64,000 bases of DNA from Rhodobacteraceae bacterium 63075 (GCA_003417655.1 QVMW01000006.1:96852-160851), one strand, 5' to 3'. Positions 1 to 11,613 are shown, numbered from the stretch's first letter. A program made the numbers and translations. Notes: generated from the letters alone by a model not told the origin.

Positions 1-819
1 GATACGCGGCAGCATGTCTTCTACGGGGCGCTCTATCACTGGTTCGTGATGTTCCGGAACGGGAGCTACAGGAACTTTCGTCCGCACCGCGCGCTGAGCG
101 TCACGAAGGAATTCCAGCTCTATCTCAAGCGCCTGCTGCTCATGCCGTGGCAGTCCATGGAGCGCGGGCTGGCCACGTTCCGCATCCGCCATGGCGGCTT
201 TCCCTATCACATCGCGCTCTTGCAGCTCGAACATGACAGCTCCTTTCAGATGCACTCGCCGTTCTCGACGATGCCCGAGTTCCTCGAAGAGGTCATTCGC
301 GGCTTCGCGGCCGGCGCGCCGACGCATCACCACCTTGTTTTCAAGGCGCATCCGCTGGAAGACGGGCGCGTCAACCAGCGCCGCGAGATCAACCGCCTCG
401 CGAAGGCACACGGGCTCAGGGGGCGCGTGCATTACGTGCGCGGTGGCAAGCTGGCCGCGCTGCTGGCCGATGTGCGCAGCGCCGTGACCGTGAACTCGAC
501 CGCCGCGCAGCAGGTGCTCTGGCGCGGCATTCCGCTCAAGGTGTTCGGCAGCGCGGTCTATGACAAGCCGGAATTCATCTCGACGCAGCCGCTGGCGGAG
601 TTCTTCTCCGCGGCCCGCCGCCCCGACCACAAGGCCTACCAGGATTATCGCCGCTACCTGCTGGAGACCAGCCAGGTCCCCGGCGGCTTCTACTCGGCGC
701 GCGGGCGCAGGCAGCTCATGCGCATGGTCGTCGACATGATGCTTTGCCCCGACGATCCCTATGAGGCGCTCGAAAGCGGGACCGCGGCTCCGAGGCAACA
801 GTTGCGTCTCGTGCGGTAG
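1..819 (+). CDS. kpsS: Capsule polysaccharide export/synthesis protein KpsS-like, 5' truncated by window edge
   Basis: The frame is open from base 1, so the start lies outside; 272 residues are visible before the TAG. The fragment matches the C-terminal part of the capsule synthesis family (KpsS/KpsC fold). Visible features are a His-rich HHHLVFKAHPLE stretch and a VTVNSTAAQQVL stretch, which resemble the nucleotide-sugar binding parts of these Kdo transferases. In the known system KpsS starts the poly-Kdo linker on lysophosphatidylglycerol and KpsC extends it. The next two genes on the strand, an export lipoprotein and kpsC, support the assignment. The exact paralogue (KpsS or another Capsule_synth protein) is inferred from the neighbours. 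Confidence 0.8.
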   Translation, partial: DTRQHVFYGALYHWFVMFRNGSYRNFRPHRALSVTKEFQLYLKRLLLMPWQSMERGLATFRIRHGGFPYHIALLQLEHDSSFQMHSPFSTMPEFLEEVIRGFAAGAPTHHHLVFKAHPLEDGRVNQRREINRLAKAHGLRGRVHYVRGGKLAALLADVRSAVTVNSTAAQQVLWRGIPLKVFGSAVYDKPEFISTQPLAEFFSAARRPDHKAYQDYRRYLLETSQVPGGFYSARGRRQLMRMVVDMMLCPDDPYEALESGTAAPRQQLRLVR

Positions 820-935
820 CAGACACAAGCCCTAGCGCTTTATTTTTGGAAAAAACTGGGCTATGGTCACATCAAAATAGGCACGCAAAGTGCTGAATCC
901 GAGGCAGAATAATAACAGGTCGAGGAGACCGAGCA

Positions 936-2084
936 GTGAAACCCGTAACTCCCAACTGGGCGCGTTTCGTCGCGCTTGTCGCCGCTCTTGCGGTCGTCTC
1001 ATCCTGCGGCCTTCCCCGCGTCGGCCCCAACAAACGCGAAATTTTCGCCGGTTCCGTGCAAAAGCAGGGCGATGCCTTCATCGTCACGGTCAATGACCGC
1101 GTCACGCGGGCCACCGCCTTCGTTCCTGCGCTCGGCTTTTCGGAAAGCTTCAAGAACGCGGGCATTCTCGGATCCGACACGATCCGCGCGGGCGACACGC
1201 TCGGCCTGACGATCTGGGAAAACGTCGATGACCCGCTGCTCGGCTCGTCGGGCCCCGCGGGCGGCGGCGGCGCGGCGGTGCTCGAAGAAGTGCAGGTCGA
1301 TGGCGCGGGCTTCATCTTCATTCCCTATGCCGGCCGCATCAAGGCCGCCGGCAACACGCCCGAAGCCATCCGCCGCATCATCACCCGCAAGCTCGGCGAG
1401 CAGACCCCCGACCCGCAGGTCCAAGTGCGCCGCCTTGCCGGCGACGGGGCCAGCGTGAGCCTCATCGGCGCGGTCGGCGGACAGGGTGTCTTCCCCATCG
1501 AGCGGCCGACGCGCACGCTCTCGACCATGCTGGCCAATGCCGGGGGCATCGCGATCGAGCCGGAGATCGCCCAGATCACCGTCATCCGCGGCAATCAGCG
1601 CTCCAAGGTCTGGTTCCAGGATCTCTACAAGCATCCCGAGCTCGACATCGCCCTGCGCGATGGCGACCGTATCCTCGTCGAGGAGGACACCCGCTCGTTC
1701 ACGGCGCTCGGCGCGACGGGCTCGCAGGCCCGTGTGCGCTTCGAAAGCCAGACCCTCAGCGCCATCGAGGCGATCGCGCAGGTCGGCGGGCTTTCGGCGG
1801 CGTCCGCCGATCCGACAGGCGTTTTCGTCATGCGCAACGAGCCGGCGGAGATCGCCAACAACGTGATGGGCCGGACCGATCTGATCGGCGCGCAGCGTCT
1901 TGTCTACGTGCTCGACCTGACGCAGCCCAACGGCATGTTCCTGGCGCGCGATTTCGCCGTGCGCGACGACGATACGCTCTACGTGACCGAAGCGCCCTTC
2001 ACCCAGTGGGACAAGACAATTTCGGCGCTCACGGGCTCGCTCGGCGCGGTTGATACGCTCACCTCCGTCGGCACGGGCGGCTAA
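936..2084 (+). CDS. Outer-membrane polysaccharide export lipoprotein (Wza/KpsD-like)
   Basis: The protein has 382 residues. An N-terminal hydrophobic segment ends in a lipobox (VVSSCG, Cys24), so it is probably a lipoprotein. A Poly_export domain follows at about residues 70-165 (GDTLGLTIWENVDDPLL, then a segment ending KLGEQTPDPQVQV). Two SLBB-like segments follow at about 170-240 (GAVGGQGVFPIERPTRTL) and 255-350. These proteins form the outer-membrane channel for capsule export. It sits 116 bp after the kpsS fragment and 6 bp before kpsC, so the three probably form one unit. Many roseobacters call this gene kpsD or wza; I leave the symbol open. Confidence 0.88.
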   Translation: MKPVTPNWARFVALVAALAVVSSCGLPRVGPNKREIFAGSVQKQGDAFIVTVNDRVTRATAFVPALGFSESFKNAGILGSDTIRAGDTLGLTIWENVDDPLLGSSGPAGGGGAAVLEEVQVDGAGFIFIPYAGRIKAAGNTPEAIRRIITRKLGEQTPDPQVQVRRLAGDGASVSLIGAVGGQGVFPIERPTRTLSTMLANAGGIAIEPEIAQITVIRGNQRSKVWFQDLYKHPELDIALRDGDRILVEEDTRSFTALGATGSQARVRFESQTLSAIEAIAQVGGLSAASADPTGVFVMRNEPAEIANNVMGRTDLIGAQRLVYVLDLTQPNGMFLARDFAVRDDDTLYVTEAPFTQWDKTISALTGSLGAVDTLTSVGTGG

Positions 2085-2090
2085 GCCGCC

Positions 2091-4115
2091 GTGGCGGGAA
2101 CGCCGCACAGCAACACAGCCGCCGGTGCCACGCAGCGCCGGCGGCTTTTCCATTACAACCTTGGTTTCCTGCGGGATCGTCGCCTGCGGTGCATCCTCTC
2201 GCTCGCCGGGTATGATCTGACCTTTCGCGGCACGCCGGGGCCTGAGGACGCCGTCGCCGTCTGGGGCCATTCGCCCTATGCGCCGCGCGGCGAGAAGGTC
2301 GCCCGCCGGACCGGCGCGCAGCTCATCCGCCTCGAGGATGCCTTCCTGCGCTCGCTTCATCCGGGCCGCGCGGGCGGGCCGACGATCGGCCTCATGATCG
2401 ACACGGAAGGGGGCGCGCATTTCGCCCCCGAGGCACCTTCGACGCTGGAGACGATCCTCGCCGAAGACCCGCTCGACAATGCCGCAGAGCTTGCCATGGC
2501 CCGCGCCGCCATGGAGCGGATGCGCGAGAACCACCTGAGCAAGTATTCGGCCACCGAGCCGGAGGCCCCCTGCCCCGCGCCCGGCTACGTGCTTGTCGTC
2601 GACCAGACGCGCGGCGACGCCTCGGTGACGATGGGCGGGGCGGATGCCAACAGCTTTCGCGAGATGCTTTACTACGCGCAGGAGGACAATCCCGGCGCGC
2701 GGATCGTCATCAAGACCCATCCCGAGACGCGCGCGGGGTATCGGGCGGGCTATTTCTCGCAGGCCGATGCCTCCGACGCGATCACGCTGCTGGACAGCCC
2801 CGTCAGCCCCTACGCGCTTCTCGAAGGCGCCGTGGCGGTCTATACCGTCTCCAGCCAGCTCGGTTTCGAGGCGATCGTGATGGGCCACAGGCCGAATGTC
2901 TTCGGCCGTCCCTTCTATGCCGGATGGGGCCTGAGCGAGGACCGCGCAGCCCTGCCCCTGCCGCGCCGGGGCCGGAGCCTCACACGCGCGCAGCTCTTCG
3001 CCGGGGCGATGATCAAGGCCCCCACATGGTATGACCCCTGCACCGACCGGCTCTGCGATCTCGAGACCGCCCTGGGCAGTTTCGAGGCCGAAACACGCGC
3101 CTGGCGCGAGGATCACCGCGGCTGGCAGGCCGGGCATATGCGCCTGTGGAAGCGCCGCCCGCTGCGGCAATTCTTCGGCCGGCATGGCAGGCTGCGCTTC
3201 ACCGACGCCCCGAAGGAGGGTGCGCCCGCAATGGTCTGGGCCGCTCATGCAGGCGAGGGTGACACGCGCCACCGGCTCGAGGACGGTTTTTTGCGCTCGC
3301 GCGGCCTCGGCGCGGAGCTGACGCCGCCGCTCTCGCTGGTGCTGGACGATCTCGGCATTTATTACGATCCGACGCGCCCGAGCCGGCTCGAACGGCTGAT
3401 CCTGAAACGGGCCGGGCTGAGCGAGCCGCGCCGCGCCCGGGCGCGCGCGCTCATCGAGGCGATCCGGGCGACCGGCGTGACGAAATACAACCTCGAAGGC
3501 CCGCTGCCGGACCTGCCCGAGGGGCACCGCATCCTCGTGCCCGGGCAGGTCGAGGACGATGCCTCGATCCGTCTCGGCGCGGGCGATGTGAACACCAACC
3601 TTGCGCTTCTGAAAGCCGCGCGCGCCACGAACCCGGACGCCGTGATCCTCTACAAGCCGCACCCCGACGTGGAGGCCGGCCTCCGCCCCGGCGCCGTGCC
3701 GCGAGAGGCGCTGACGGGGCTTGCGGACGTGCTGGTCGAACAGGCCAGCGCCGATGCGCTGCTCGGCGCGGTGGAGGAGGTCTGGACGATGACCTCGCTG
3801 ATGGGATTCGAGGCGCTGCTGCGCGGGCTGCGCGTGACGGTGACGGGCGCGCCCTTCTATGCCGGATGGGGGCTCACGGCCGACAAGGGTAGCCTGCCCG
3901 CCCGGCGCGGGCGGCATGTGACGCTCGAAGCGCTCGTCCATGCCGCGCTGATCGATTATCCGCGCTATCACGACCCGGTCTCGATGCGCCCCTGCACGCC
4001 CGAGCTGGCCGTCGCGCGGCTGGCGGCCGGAACGGACCTGCCGCGCAGCCCGTCCATCCGCGCGCTGGCCAAGCTGCAAGGAGCCTTTGCCAGCCATGCC
4101 TGGCTCTGGCGCTGA
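2091..4115 (+). CDS. kpsC: Capsular polysaccharide export protein KpsC (Kdo transferase)
   Basis: A GTG start 6 bp after the previous stop gives 674 residues, the usual length of full KpsC. The protein is an internal duplication. Each half carries a LEDxFLRS element (LEDAFLRS near 80, LEDGFLRSRG near 395), a Kdo-transferase core (VVDQTRGDASVTMGGAD near 168; VPGQVEDDASIRLGAGD near 483), a KPHP/KTHP element, and a PFYAGWGL element near 272 and 589. The family adds alternating beta-Kdo residues to the lipid anchor of group 2-type capsules, at the cytoplasmic face of the inner membrane. Both halves look intact. Confidence 0.93.
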   Translation: MAGTPHSNTAAGATQRRRLFHYNLGFLRDRRLRCILSLAGYDLTFRGTPGPEDAVAVWGHSPYAPRGEKVARRTGAQLIRLEDAFLRSLHPGRAGGPTIGLMIDTEGGAHFAPEAPSTLETILAEDPLDNAAELAMARAAMERMRENHLSKYSATEPEAPCPAPGYVLVVDQTRGDASVTMGGADANSFREMLYYAQEDNPGARIVIKTHPETRAGYRAGYFSQADASDAITLLDSPVSPYALLEGAVAVYTVSSQLGFEAIVMGHRPNVFGRPFYAGWGLSEDRAALPLPRRGRSLTRAQLFAGAMIKAPTWYDPCTDRLCDLETALGSFEAETRAWREDHRGWQAGHMRLWKRRPLRQFFGRHGRLRFTDAPKEGAPAMVWAAHAGEGDTRHRLEDGFLRSRGLGAELTPPLSLVLDDLGIYYDPTRPSRLERLILKRAGLSEPRRARARALIEAIRATGVTKYNLEGPLPDLPEGHRILVPGQVEDDASIRLGAGDVNTNLALLKAARATNPDAVILYKPHPDVEAGLRPGAVPREALTGLADVLVEQASADALLGAVEEVWTMTSLMGFEALLRGLRVTVTGAPFYAGWGLTADKGSLPARRGRHVTLEALVHAALIDYPRYHDPVSMRPCTPELAVARLAAGTDLPRSPSIRALAKLQGAFASHAWLWR

Positions 4116-4188
4116 GGGCGCGCAAACGTGATTTGAACCGTGCCGGGAGCGCCCCTATCTTTGGAGTGTCTCAACGAGAGGTCCTGTC

Positions 4189-4614
4189 ATGCGTTCCGTT
4201 TTTCTCGCCGCCGGTTTCGCGCTGGTCGCCGCCCCCCTCGCCGCCTTCACCGCCGTCAACGGCGAGCGCGTCGTCCCGAGCCCTGTGAGAGGCATCTACG
4301 AGGTGGTCTCGCGCGCCGGGGCCGGGCCCCGGCAGATCTGGTGCGCGGCATCGCAATATGCCGACCAGGTGCTGGGCGCGCGCGGCACAACGCGGATCTA
4401 TCTCGCCGTCGCGACGGAGCGCGCGGCGCGGCACGGCGGGCGGCGCACGACGGGCTTCACCATCACGCCGGATACCAGCCTCGCGGATGGCCCGCGCCCG
4501 GGCGATGACGGCGACTATTCCGTCTCGCTGGACAGGCTCGGCTACAATCTGAGCGTCTCCCATGCCGGGATGTTCTGTGACAGCATTCTCAAGGAATTGC
4601 TGGACCGGCCTTGA
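4189..4614 (+). CDS. Conserved hypothetical exported protein
   Basis: The protein has 141 residues with a cleavable-looking signal peptide (hydrophobic stretch 3-20, AAPLAAFTA). The mature part has two cysteines (WCAASQYADQVL and MFCDSILKELL) that could form a disulfide. I do not recognise a named domain. A GAGAGG-like ribosome site precedes the ATG. It lies 73 bp after kpsC and 21 bp before the yjbQ-type gene, on the same strand. Function unknown. Confidence 0.75.
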   Translation: MRSVFLAAGFALVAAPLAAFTAVNGERVVPSPVRGIYEVVSRAGAGPRQIWCAASQYADQVLGARGTTRIYLAVATERAARHGGRRTTGFTITPDTSLADGPRPGDDGDYSVSLDRLGYNLSVSHAGMFCDSILKELLDRP

Positions 4615-4635
4615 AAAATGCCGTGAACTCGGCCC

Positions 4636-5052
4636 ATGCAGACCGACTTTCACATCTCCACGCCCGGCCCCGGCCTCTACGAGTTCACCCGCGATGTCGC
4701 GCTCTGGCTTGCGGGAAGCAATGACGGGCTGCTGACGCTGATGGTGCGCCACACCTCCTGCTCGCTGCTGATCCAGGAGAATGCCGACCCCGACGTGCAG
4801 ACCGACCTAGCCGCCTTCTTTCATCGGTTGGTGCCGCCCTCGAGCGACCCGTCGATGTCCTACCTGCGTCACACGCTCGAAGGCCCCGACGACATGCCCG
4901 CCCATATCAAGGCGTCGATGCTGCCTGTCTCGCTGTCGGTCCCCGTGCGCGGCGGTGTCATGCAGCTCGGCACCTGGCAGGGGATATACCTCTTCGAACA
5001 CAGAAACGCCCCGCACCGGCGCGCGGTGGCGGGGCATTTCGGGGCGGATTGA
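4636..5052 (+). CDS. YjbQ/UPF0047 family protein
   Basis: The 138-residue protein matches the small UPF0047/YjbQ family in length and motifs: VRHTSCSLLIQENADPDVQTDL, then an H-rich YLRHTLEGPDDMPAHIKASML and a C-terminal GTWQGIYLFEHRNAPHRR. The His residues (near 37, 76 and 89) are those proposed to hold a metal ion in the family. Some members show thiamine-phosphate synthase activity in complementation tests, but the true role is unsettled. The next gene is convergent and starts at the very next base. Confidence 0.9.
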   Translation: MQTDFHISTPGPGLYEFTRDVALWLAGSNDGLLTLMVRHTSCSLLIQENADPDVQTDLAAFFHRLVPPSSDPSMSYLRHTLEGPDDMPAHIKASMLPVSLSVPVRGGVMQLGTWQGIYLFEHRNAPHRRAVAGHFGAD

Positions 5053-5256
5053 TCAATCGTCGAGCAGGAATGTCACCATCATGTTGACCTGGTAATGCGC
5101 GATATTGCCGTCCTCGACCTTGACGGACTGTTCCTTGACCCAAGCGCTCTTGACGTTGCGCAGGGTCTTGTTCGCGCGCGCGATCCCTTGCGCGACGGCG
5201 TCGTCAAAGCTCTCGGTGGATGTGGCGGAAATCTCGGTAACGCGTGCAACTGACAT
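5053..5256 (-). CDS. Dodecin (flavin-binding dodecamer subunit)
   Basis: I chose the ATG at 5256 because AGGGAGA sits just upstream and because it gives 67 residues, the normal dodecin length. A longer in-frame start at 5370 would add an unconserved tail. The sequence has dodecin hallmarks: VTEISATSTESFDDAVAQGI, then VKSAWVKEQSVKVEDG with the Trp that stacks on flavin, and a C-terminal Y-Q-V-x-M-x-V-T-F strand. Dodecins store and buffer free flavin. The nearby ribD fits a flavin theme, but the two are not co-transcribed. Confidence 0.93.
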   Translation of the reverse strand: MSVARVTEISATSTESFDDAVAQGIARANKTLRNVKSAWVKEQSVKVEDGNIAHYQVNMMVTFLLDD

Positions 5257-5495
5257 GTTGTGTCTCCCTGTTTGAAATTTTTCGTGCTCAAGGCAGATGG
5301 CGATGCGGCGCGACATTTGCAATGATACCGGGACAAGCAGGCGCGGGGAGTCTTTGCGCAACTTTCCCACTGGACAGCATATAGCGGCTGCAATTGCCCT
5401 CTACCCAAAGCCTAGCGGCTGCCCTATAGTGCCTGTGGATAAGTGGGGGCCAACCCCACGTCTTTGAGGCGGAACTATGAGGAAAGGGGACGGCG

Positions 5496-5966
5496 ATGCG
5501 CTGCCCGTTTTGCGGAAATATCGACACACAAGTCAAGGACTCGCGCCCTGCGGAGGACCATGTGAGCATCCGGCGGCGGCGCTTCTGCCCCGCCTGCGCA
5601 GGCCGGTTCACGACCTATGAGCGCGTGCAGCTGCGCGACCTCGTCGTGGTCAAGACCAACGGCAAGCGCGAAGACTTCGACCGCGACAAGCTCGAGCGCT
5701 CCATTCGCATCGCGATGCAGAAGCGGCCCGTCGAGCCGGAGCGGATCGACCAGATGATCTCGGGGATCGTGCGCAGGCTGGAAAGCATGGGCGACACGGA
5801 TATCTCCAGCCGGATGATCGGCGAGATCGTCATGGAGAGCCTGGCGCGGATCGACACGGTCGGCTACGTGCGTTTTGCCAGCGTTTACAAGAACTTCCAG
5901 GCCGCGGACGACTTCGACAAATTCGTCAGCGAGCTGCGGCCAGACGCGCCTTCCGAAGAAAAGTGA
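5496..5966 (+). CDS. nrdR: Transcriptional repressor NrdR
   Basis: The protein has 156 residues. An N-terminal zinc ribbon (MRCPFCGN at 1-8 and [10 protein letters not shown] near 31) is followed by an ATP-cone domain ([29 protein letters not shown], about 50-80). NrdR represses ribonucleotide reductase genes in response to the ATP/dATP ratio. Its stop overlaps the GTG of ribD in a GTGA, so the two are translationally coupled. The nrdR-ribD order is common in bacteria. Confidence 0.97.
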   Translation: MRCPFCGNIDTQVKDSRPAEDHVSIRRRRFCPACAGRFTTYERVQLRDLVVVKTNGKREDFDRDKLERSIRIAMQKRPVEPERIDQMISGIVRRLESMGDTDISSRMIGEIVMESLARIDTVGYVRFASVYKNFQAADDFDKFVSELRPDAPSEEK

Positions 5967-7057
5967 GCGAGGCCGACGCGAGCCATATGCGCCACGCGTT
6001 GGCGCTGGGCCGTCGCGGCATGGGCCGGACATGGCCCAACCCCGCCGTGGGCTGCGTGATCGTCAGGGACGGGCGCGTCGTCGGGCGCGGCTGGACGGCG
6101 GAGGGCGGACGGCCCCATGCCGAGACGGTCGCGCTGGCGCAGGCGGGCGCGGCGGCGCGCGGGGCCACGGCCTACGTGACGCTGGAGCCCTGCGCCCATC
6201 ACGGGCAGACCCCGCCCTGCGCCGAGGCGCTCGCGGAGGCGGGAATCGCGCGCGTCGTGGCCCCGTTCGAGGACAATGACCCGCGCGTCTCGGGGCGCGG
6301 CTTCGAGATATTGCGCGCGGCGGGCGTGGGGCTGACCCTCGGGGTCGGCTCAAGCGAGGCGGCGCGCGATCTTGGCGGGTTCCTTGCGCGGCAGACCACG
6401 GGGCGGCCGCATCTCACGCTCAAGCTCGCCGCCAGTTTCGACGGGCGGATCGCCACCGCGACAGGCGAGAGCCAGTGGATCACCGGCGAGGCCGCGCGGC
6501 GGCATGTGCACGGGCTGCGCGCCAGCCATGACGCGGTGATGGTCGGCAGCGGCACGGCGCGGACGGACGACCCCAGCCTGACGGTGCGCGGGCTCGGGGC
6601 GCTGCGCCAGCCCGTGCGCGTCGTCGTCTCGCGCAAGCTCGACCTGCCGCTGATGGGTAAGCTGGCAAAGAGCGCGGGCGAGGTGCCGCTCTGGCTTCTG
6701 CACGGGCAGGACGCGGACCCGGCGCTCATGCAGGCCTGGGAGGGTGTCGGGGCGCGGCTGGTGCCCTCGGCGCTTTCGAACCGCCAGATCGACATGCAGG
6801 CGGCGCTGGAAGCGCTGGGGCGCGAAGGGCTGACGCGGGTCTTTTGCGAAGGCGGCGGGGCGCTCGCGGCGTCGCTTCTGGCGAGCGATCTTGTCGATGA
6901 GCTGGTCGGTTACACGGCGGGCATGGCGATCGGGGCCGAAGGGCTGCCATCGCTCGGTGCGATGGGGCTGGAACGGCTGGGCGACGCGCCCCGCTTCACG
7001 CTGGCCGAAAGCCGCCGCATAGGCGATGACGTGCTGCACAGGTGGGTGCGCGGGTAA
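5963..7057 (+). CDS. ribD: Riboflavin biosynthesis deaminase/reductase RibD
   Basis: The 364-residue protein has two domains. Residues 1-145 are a cytidine-deaminase-like domain with the zinc motif HAETVAL followed by [11 protein letters not shown]. Residues 150-364 are the reductase domain ([25 protein letters not shown]). It performs the second and third steps of riboflavin synthesis. The GTG start overlaps nrdR by 4 bases. No FMN riboswitch is possible in this coupled arrangement, and none was seen upstream of nrdR. Confidence 0.96.
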   Translation: MSEADASHMRHALALGRRGMGRTWPNPAVGCVIVRDGRVVGRGWTAEGGRPHAETVALAQAGAAARGATAYVTLEPCAHHGQTPPCAEALAEAGIARVVAPFEDNDPRVSGRGFEILRAAGVGLTLGVGSSEAARDLGGFLARQTTGRPHLTLKLAASFDGRIATATGESQWITGEAARRHVHGLRASHDAVMVGSGTARTDDPSLTVRGLGALRQPVRVVVSRKLDLPLMGKLAKSAGEVPLWLLHGQDADPALMQAWEGVGARLVPSALSNRQIDMQAALEALGREGLTRVFCEGGGALAASLLASDLVDELVGYTAGMAIGAEGLPSLGAMGLERLGDAPRFTLAESRRIGDDVLHRWVRG

Positions 7058-7099
7058 GGATTTTCGAAAATCCTTGCCCAAGCGATTTCGAAATCGCTT
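7056..7099. repeat. Two adjacent 20-bp perfect palindromes between convergent ribD and rpoD
   Basis: 7056-7075 is aaggattttcgaaaatcctt and 7080-7099 is aagcgatttcgaaatcgctt. Each is its own reverse complement, both centre on TTCGAA, and 4 bp separate them. The first overlaps the ribD stop codon. RNA hairpins from either strand would end in short T-rich flanks, so a bidirectional terminator is the likely role. A TTCGAA-centred dyad could also bind a protein. Confidence 0.7.
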
Positions 7100-7108
7100 C
7101 CGCCCGCC

Positions 7109-9091
<1,983 letters not shown>

Positions 9092-9208
9092 GCTTTGCTC
9101 CTTCGGAACGTCTGTCGCGGGTGATTCGGCTGCCGAATCATGCGGTCTGCGAAGTGATTCGAAAACCCGTTTACCCTGTTTTGCTCAGCGTTTCCCCACC
9201 AAAACGCA

Positions 9209-11188
9209 CTAATCGGACGAATCACTGTGGCCAATTTGCGCCATCAGGGCGGCGAAGGCCTCGCGCTCGGCACGGCTGATTCGGGCACCGTTCTTGCCGA
9301 GGTCGTATTCCGTCTTGTCTTCCTGTGTCCCGCTCTGGGCCCGGTTGCGTGCTTCGGCGGCCTGGCTGAGGCGCCATGTCATGGCCTCGTCCGCCAGATC
9401 TCCGAGGTCTTCTTCGGCTTCCGCGACTTCCGCGCGAAGCCCTCGGTGCGCTTCCAGCTTGGCCAGTTCCTCGGCCAGCGTCATGCGCACCAGATCGTCA
9501 TCCGCCTCTTCCTTCAGCGCGGGGACGATGCGCAAATGGGGACGCCCGAGCACATTGTCAACGGCCTCCTCGCCCAAATGGCGCACCACCTCTTCGCGCG
9601 CGCTCTGCGCATCTGCCGCATCCAGCCGCAGGATCACGTGACGCAGCGCCGAAAGTCCCGCATCGGGGCAGTCGAGCCGCTCCAGCGCGTAGGAGAACTC
9701 ATCGCAGAATTGCGGGTGCCGGAGCAGCACGGCGAGGATCACGGCGATGCGCATGCTCTCCCAGGCCTGCTCGCCCGCCGCGGCGAGGAAACTGCTCTGG
9801 GTCTCGCTCAGCGCGCCGAGCACGGGCGGCTGCCAACCGCCCTTCGCCCACGGTCTTTGCCCGGCTTTCCCGCCCCCGCGCGGTGTGAAGCCCTGGTCGC
9901 GTTTCGCCCGGAACAGCTCCCAGCGCATCTCCTTGATCGCCTGCCCGTAATGGCTGCGTATCGAGGGGTCGCGGATCAGCTTGATCTTGTCGCGCAGCGC
10001 CTTGTCGAGCGCGGCGCGGCGCTCGGGGCTGTCGAAGCTGCGGCCCTCGATCTCGCGCTGCCAGAGCAGCTGGACCATCGGCAGGGCCGCATCAAGCAGC
10101 TCGCGCAGGGCCCCTGCCCCCTCGGCGCGCAACAGATCGTCCGGGTCCTTGCCCTCGGGCATGAGCGCGAAGCGCAGCGACTTTCCTGCCTCCAGCAGCG
10201 GCAGGGCAAGATCGATCACCCGGTGCGCCGCCCTGAGCCCCGCCGTGTCACCGTCGAGCGCGATGACCGGCTCGTCCGACATGCGCCACAGGTGGGCGAG
10301 TTGGCGCTCGGTCACCGCCGTGCCAAGTGGCGCGACGGCGGCTTCGAAGCCCGCCTCCGAAAGCGCGATCACATCCATGTAGCCCTCGGCCACGATCAGC
10401 GGCTGGCCCTTGCCCGCCGCCGCACGGGCGGGGCCGTGGTTGTAGAGCGTGCGCGACTTGTCGAAGAGCGGCGTCTCGGGGCTGTTGAGATACTTGGCGT
10501 TGTCGGCCGGGTCCATCGCGCGACCGCCGAAGGCGATGGCGCGCCCGCGCGGATCACGGATCGGGAAGATGATGCGGTTGCGGAAGGTGTCATAGGGCTT
10601 GCCGCCCTTCGAGGAGGGCTTGGCCAGCCCTGCCTCCAGGATCAGCTCAGGCGAGACGCCCTTGCCGGTGAGATGATCCCAGAGGTGCTGCCATCCCTCG
10701 GGGGCGAAGCCGATCTCGAAACGCTCCTGAGCGCCCTCGGTGAGCTTGCGCCCTTCGAGGTAGTCGCGCGCCTGCGCGCCGGCCCCTGTCTTGAGTTGCA
10801 ACCGGAAGAACTGGACCGCCTGCTCCATGACATCTGCCAGAACGGCGTGTTTGTCGGCCTTCTGCTTGGCCTCTGGGTCGGGCTCGGGCATGGGCATCCC
10901 GGCTTCTCCCGCGAGGATCTCGACCGCCTCCATGAAGCCGACATTCTCCGTCTCGCGCACGAAACTGATCGCATCGCCCTTGGCGTGGCAGCCGAAGCAA
11001 TAATAAAAGCCCTTGCGGTCATCGACGTGAAAACTCGCCGTCTTCTCGTGATGAAAGGGGCAAGGCGCCCACATGTCGCCCTTGCCGGGCTGTGACTTGC
11101 GCTGGTCCCACATGACCTTCCTGCCCACCACGTCGCTCAGCGACAGGCGGGTGCGCAGCTCATCGAGGAATCCATTGGGCAGGGACAT
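9209..11188 (-). CDS. dnaG: DNA primase DnaG
   Basis: The protein has 659 residues. The CHC2 zinc domain is at the start (CPFHHEKTASFHV from residue 43; CFGCHAKGDAI from 64). A TOPRIM core follows with VAEGYMDVIAL near 265 and an EPVIALDGDTAGLRA segment near 310. The C-terminal third is the poorly conserved helicase-binding region. It makes RNA primers for replication and works with DnaB. It is upstream of rpoD, with 117 bp between, in the classical dnaG-rpoD arrangement; rpsU is absent. Confidence 0.97.
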   Translation of the reverse strand: MSLPNGFLDELRTRLSLSDVVGRKVMWDQRKSQPGKGDMWAPCPFHHEKTASFHVDDRKGFYYCFGCHAKGDAISFVRETENVGFMEAVEILAGEAGMPMPEPDPEAKQKADKHAVLADVMEQAVQFFRLQLKTGAGAQARDYLEGRKLTEGAQERFEIGFAPEGWQHLWDHLTGKGVSPELILEAGLAKPSSKGGKPYDTFRNRIIFPIRDPRGRAIAFGGRAMDPADNAKYLNSPETPLFDKSRTLYNHGPARAAAGKGQPLIVAEGYMDVIALSEAGFEAAVAPLGTAVTERQLAHLWRMSDEPVIALDGDTAGLRAAHRVIDLALPLLEAGKSLRFALMPEGKDPDDLLRAEGAGALRELLDAALPMVQLLWQREIEGRSFDSPERRAALDKALRDKIKLIRDPSIRSHYGQAIKEMRWELFRAKRDQGFTPRGGGKAGQRPWAKGGWQPPVLGALSETQSSFLAAAGEQAWESMRIAVILAVLLRHPQFCDEFSYALERLDCPDAGLSALRHVILRLDAADAQSAREEVVRHLGEEAVDNVLGRPHLRIVPALKEEADDDLVRMTLAEELAKLEAHRGLRAEVAEAEEDLGDLADEAMTWRLSQAAEARNRAQSGTQEDKTEYDLGKNGARISRAEREAFAALMAQIGHSDSSD

Positions 11189-11224
11189 GGTTTGAATATG
11201 GGTGCACGCACGCCGCGTAGCAAG

Positions 11225-11536
11225 TCAGTCGATCACCGCGCCGGTGCATTGCTCAACGAAATTGGCGCGCACATCGACGCCTTTCAGGTCCTTGCGACTG
11301 AGCGTGTAGACATAGCCGACAAGCAGCGGCACCGAGGTCTTCATCTGCTCATCCACCGTTTCGGCCAGCTCGGCCTTGGCCCTTTTCTCGCTGCGGCGCT
11401 CCAGGCGCATCTCGGCGGCCTTGGCCATGATATCGCCCTGCGCGGCGCAGCGCGCCTCGCGTTCTTCCGCCGTTTCGGCCGAAGCTGCGAGCGGCAGTGT
11501 CATGAGCGCGAGCGCGGTTGCGGTCAGGTGTTTCAT
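11225..11536 (-). CDS. Hypothetical exported protein, 103 aa
   Basis: The ATG at 11536 is chosen because a strong AAGGGGGAAG site precedes it and a signal peptide follows (ALALMTLPLAASAE, cut near residue 20). The mature chain is short and charged (EEREARCAAQGDIMAKAAEMRLERRSEKRAKAELAE), probably helical, with two cysteines (30 and 97). No family was recognised. It is tail-to-tail neighbour to nothing: dnaG starts 36 bp downstream on the same strand, and the site-2 protease lies upstream. Confidence 0.7.
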   Translation of the reverse strand: MKHLTATALALMTLPLAASAETAEEREARCAAQGDIMAKAAEMRLERRSEKRAKAELAETVDEQMKTSVPLLVGYVYTLSRKDLKGVDVRANFVEQCTGAVID

Positions 11537-11613
11537 CTGCTTCCCCCTTGGTTGCGTCCTGCGAGTGATACCCCCTGTGCGGCGCGGAGTCAGCGGCAAA
11601 TTTCGCCAGCCCG

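Noticed and set aside
999..4097. A 1032-codon open frame on the minus strand across the export lipoprotein and kpsC genes
   Set aside because: It is antisense to two clear genes, is rich in Arg, Gly and Ala as expected from GC-rich reverse frames, and has no known domain. The real genes are on the plus strand.
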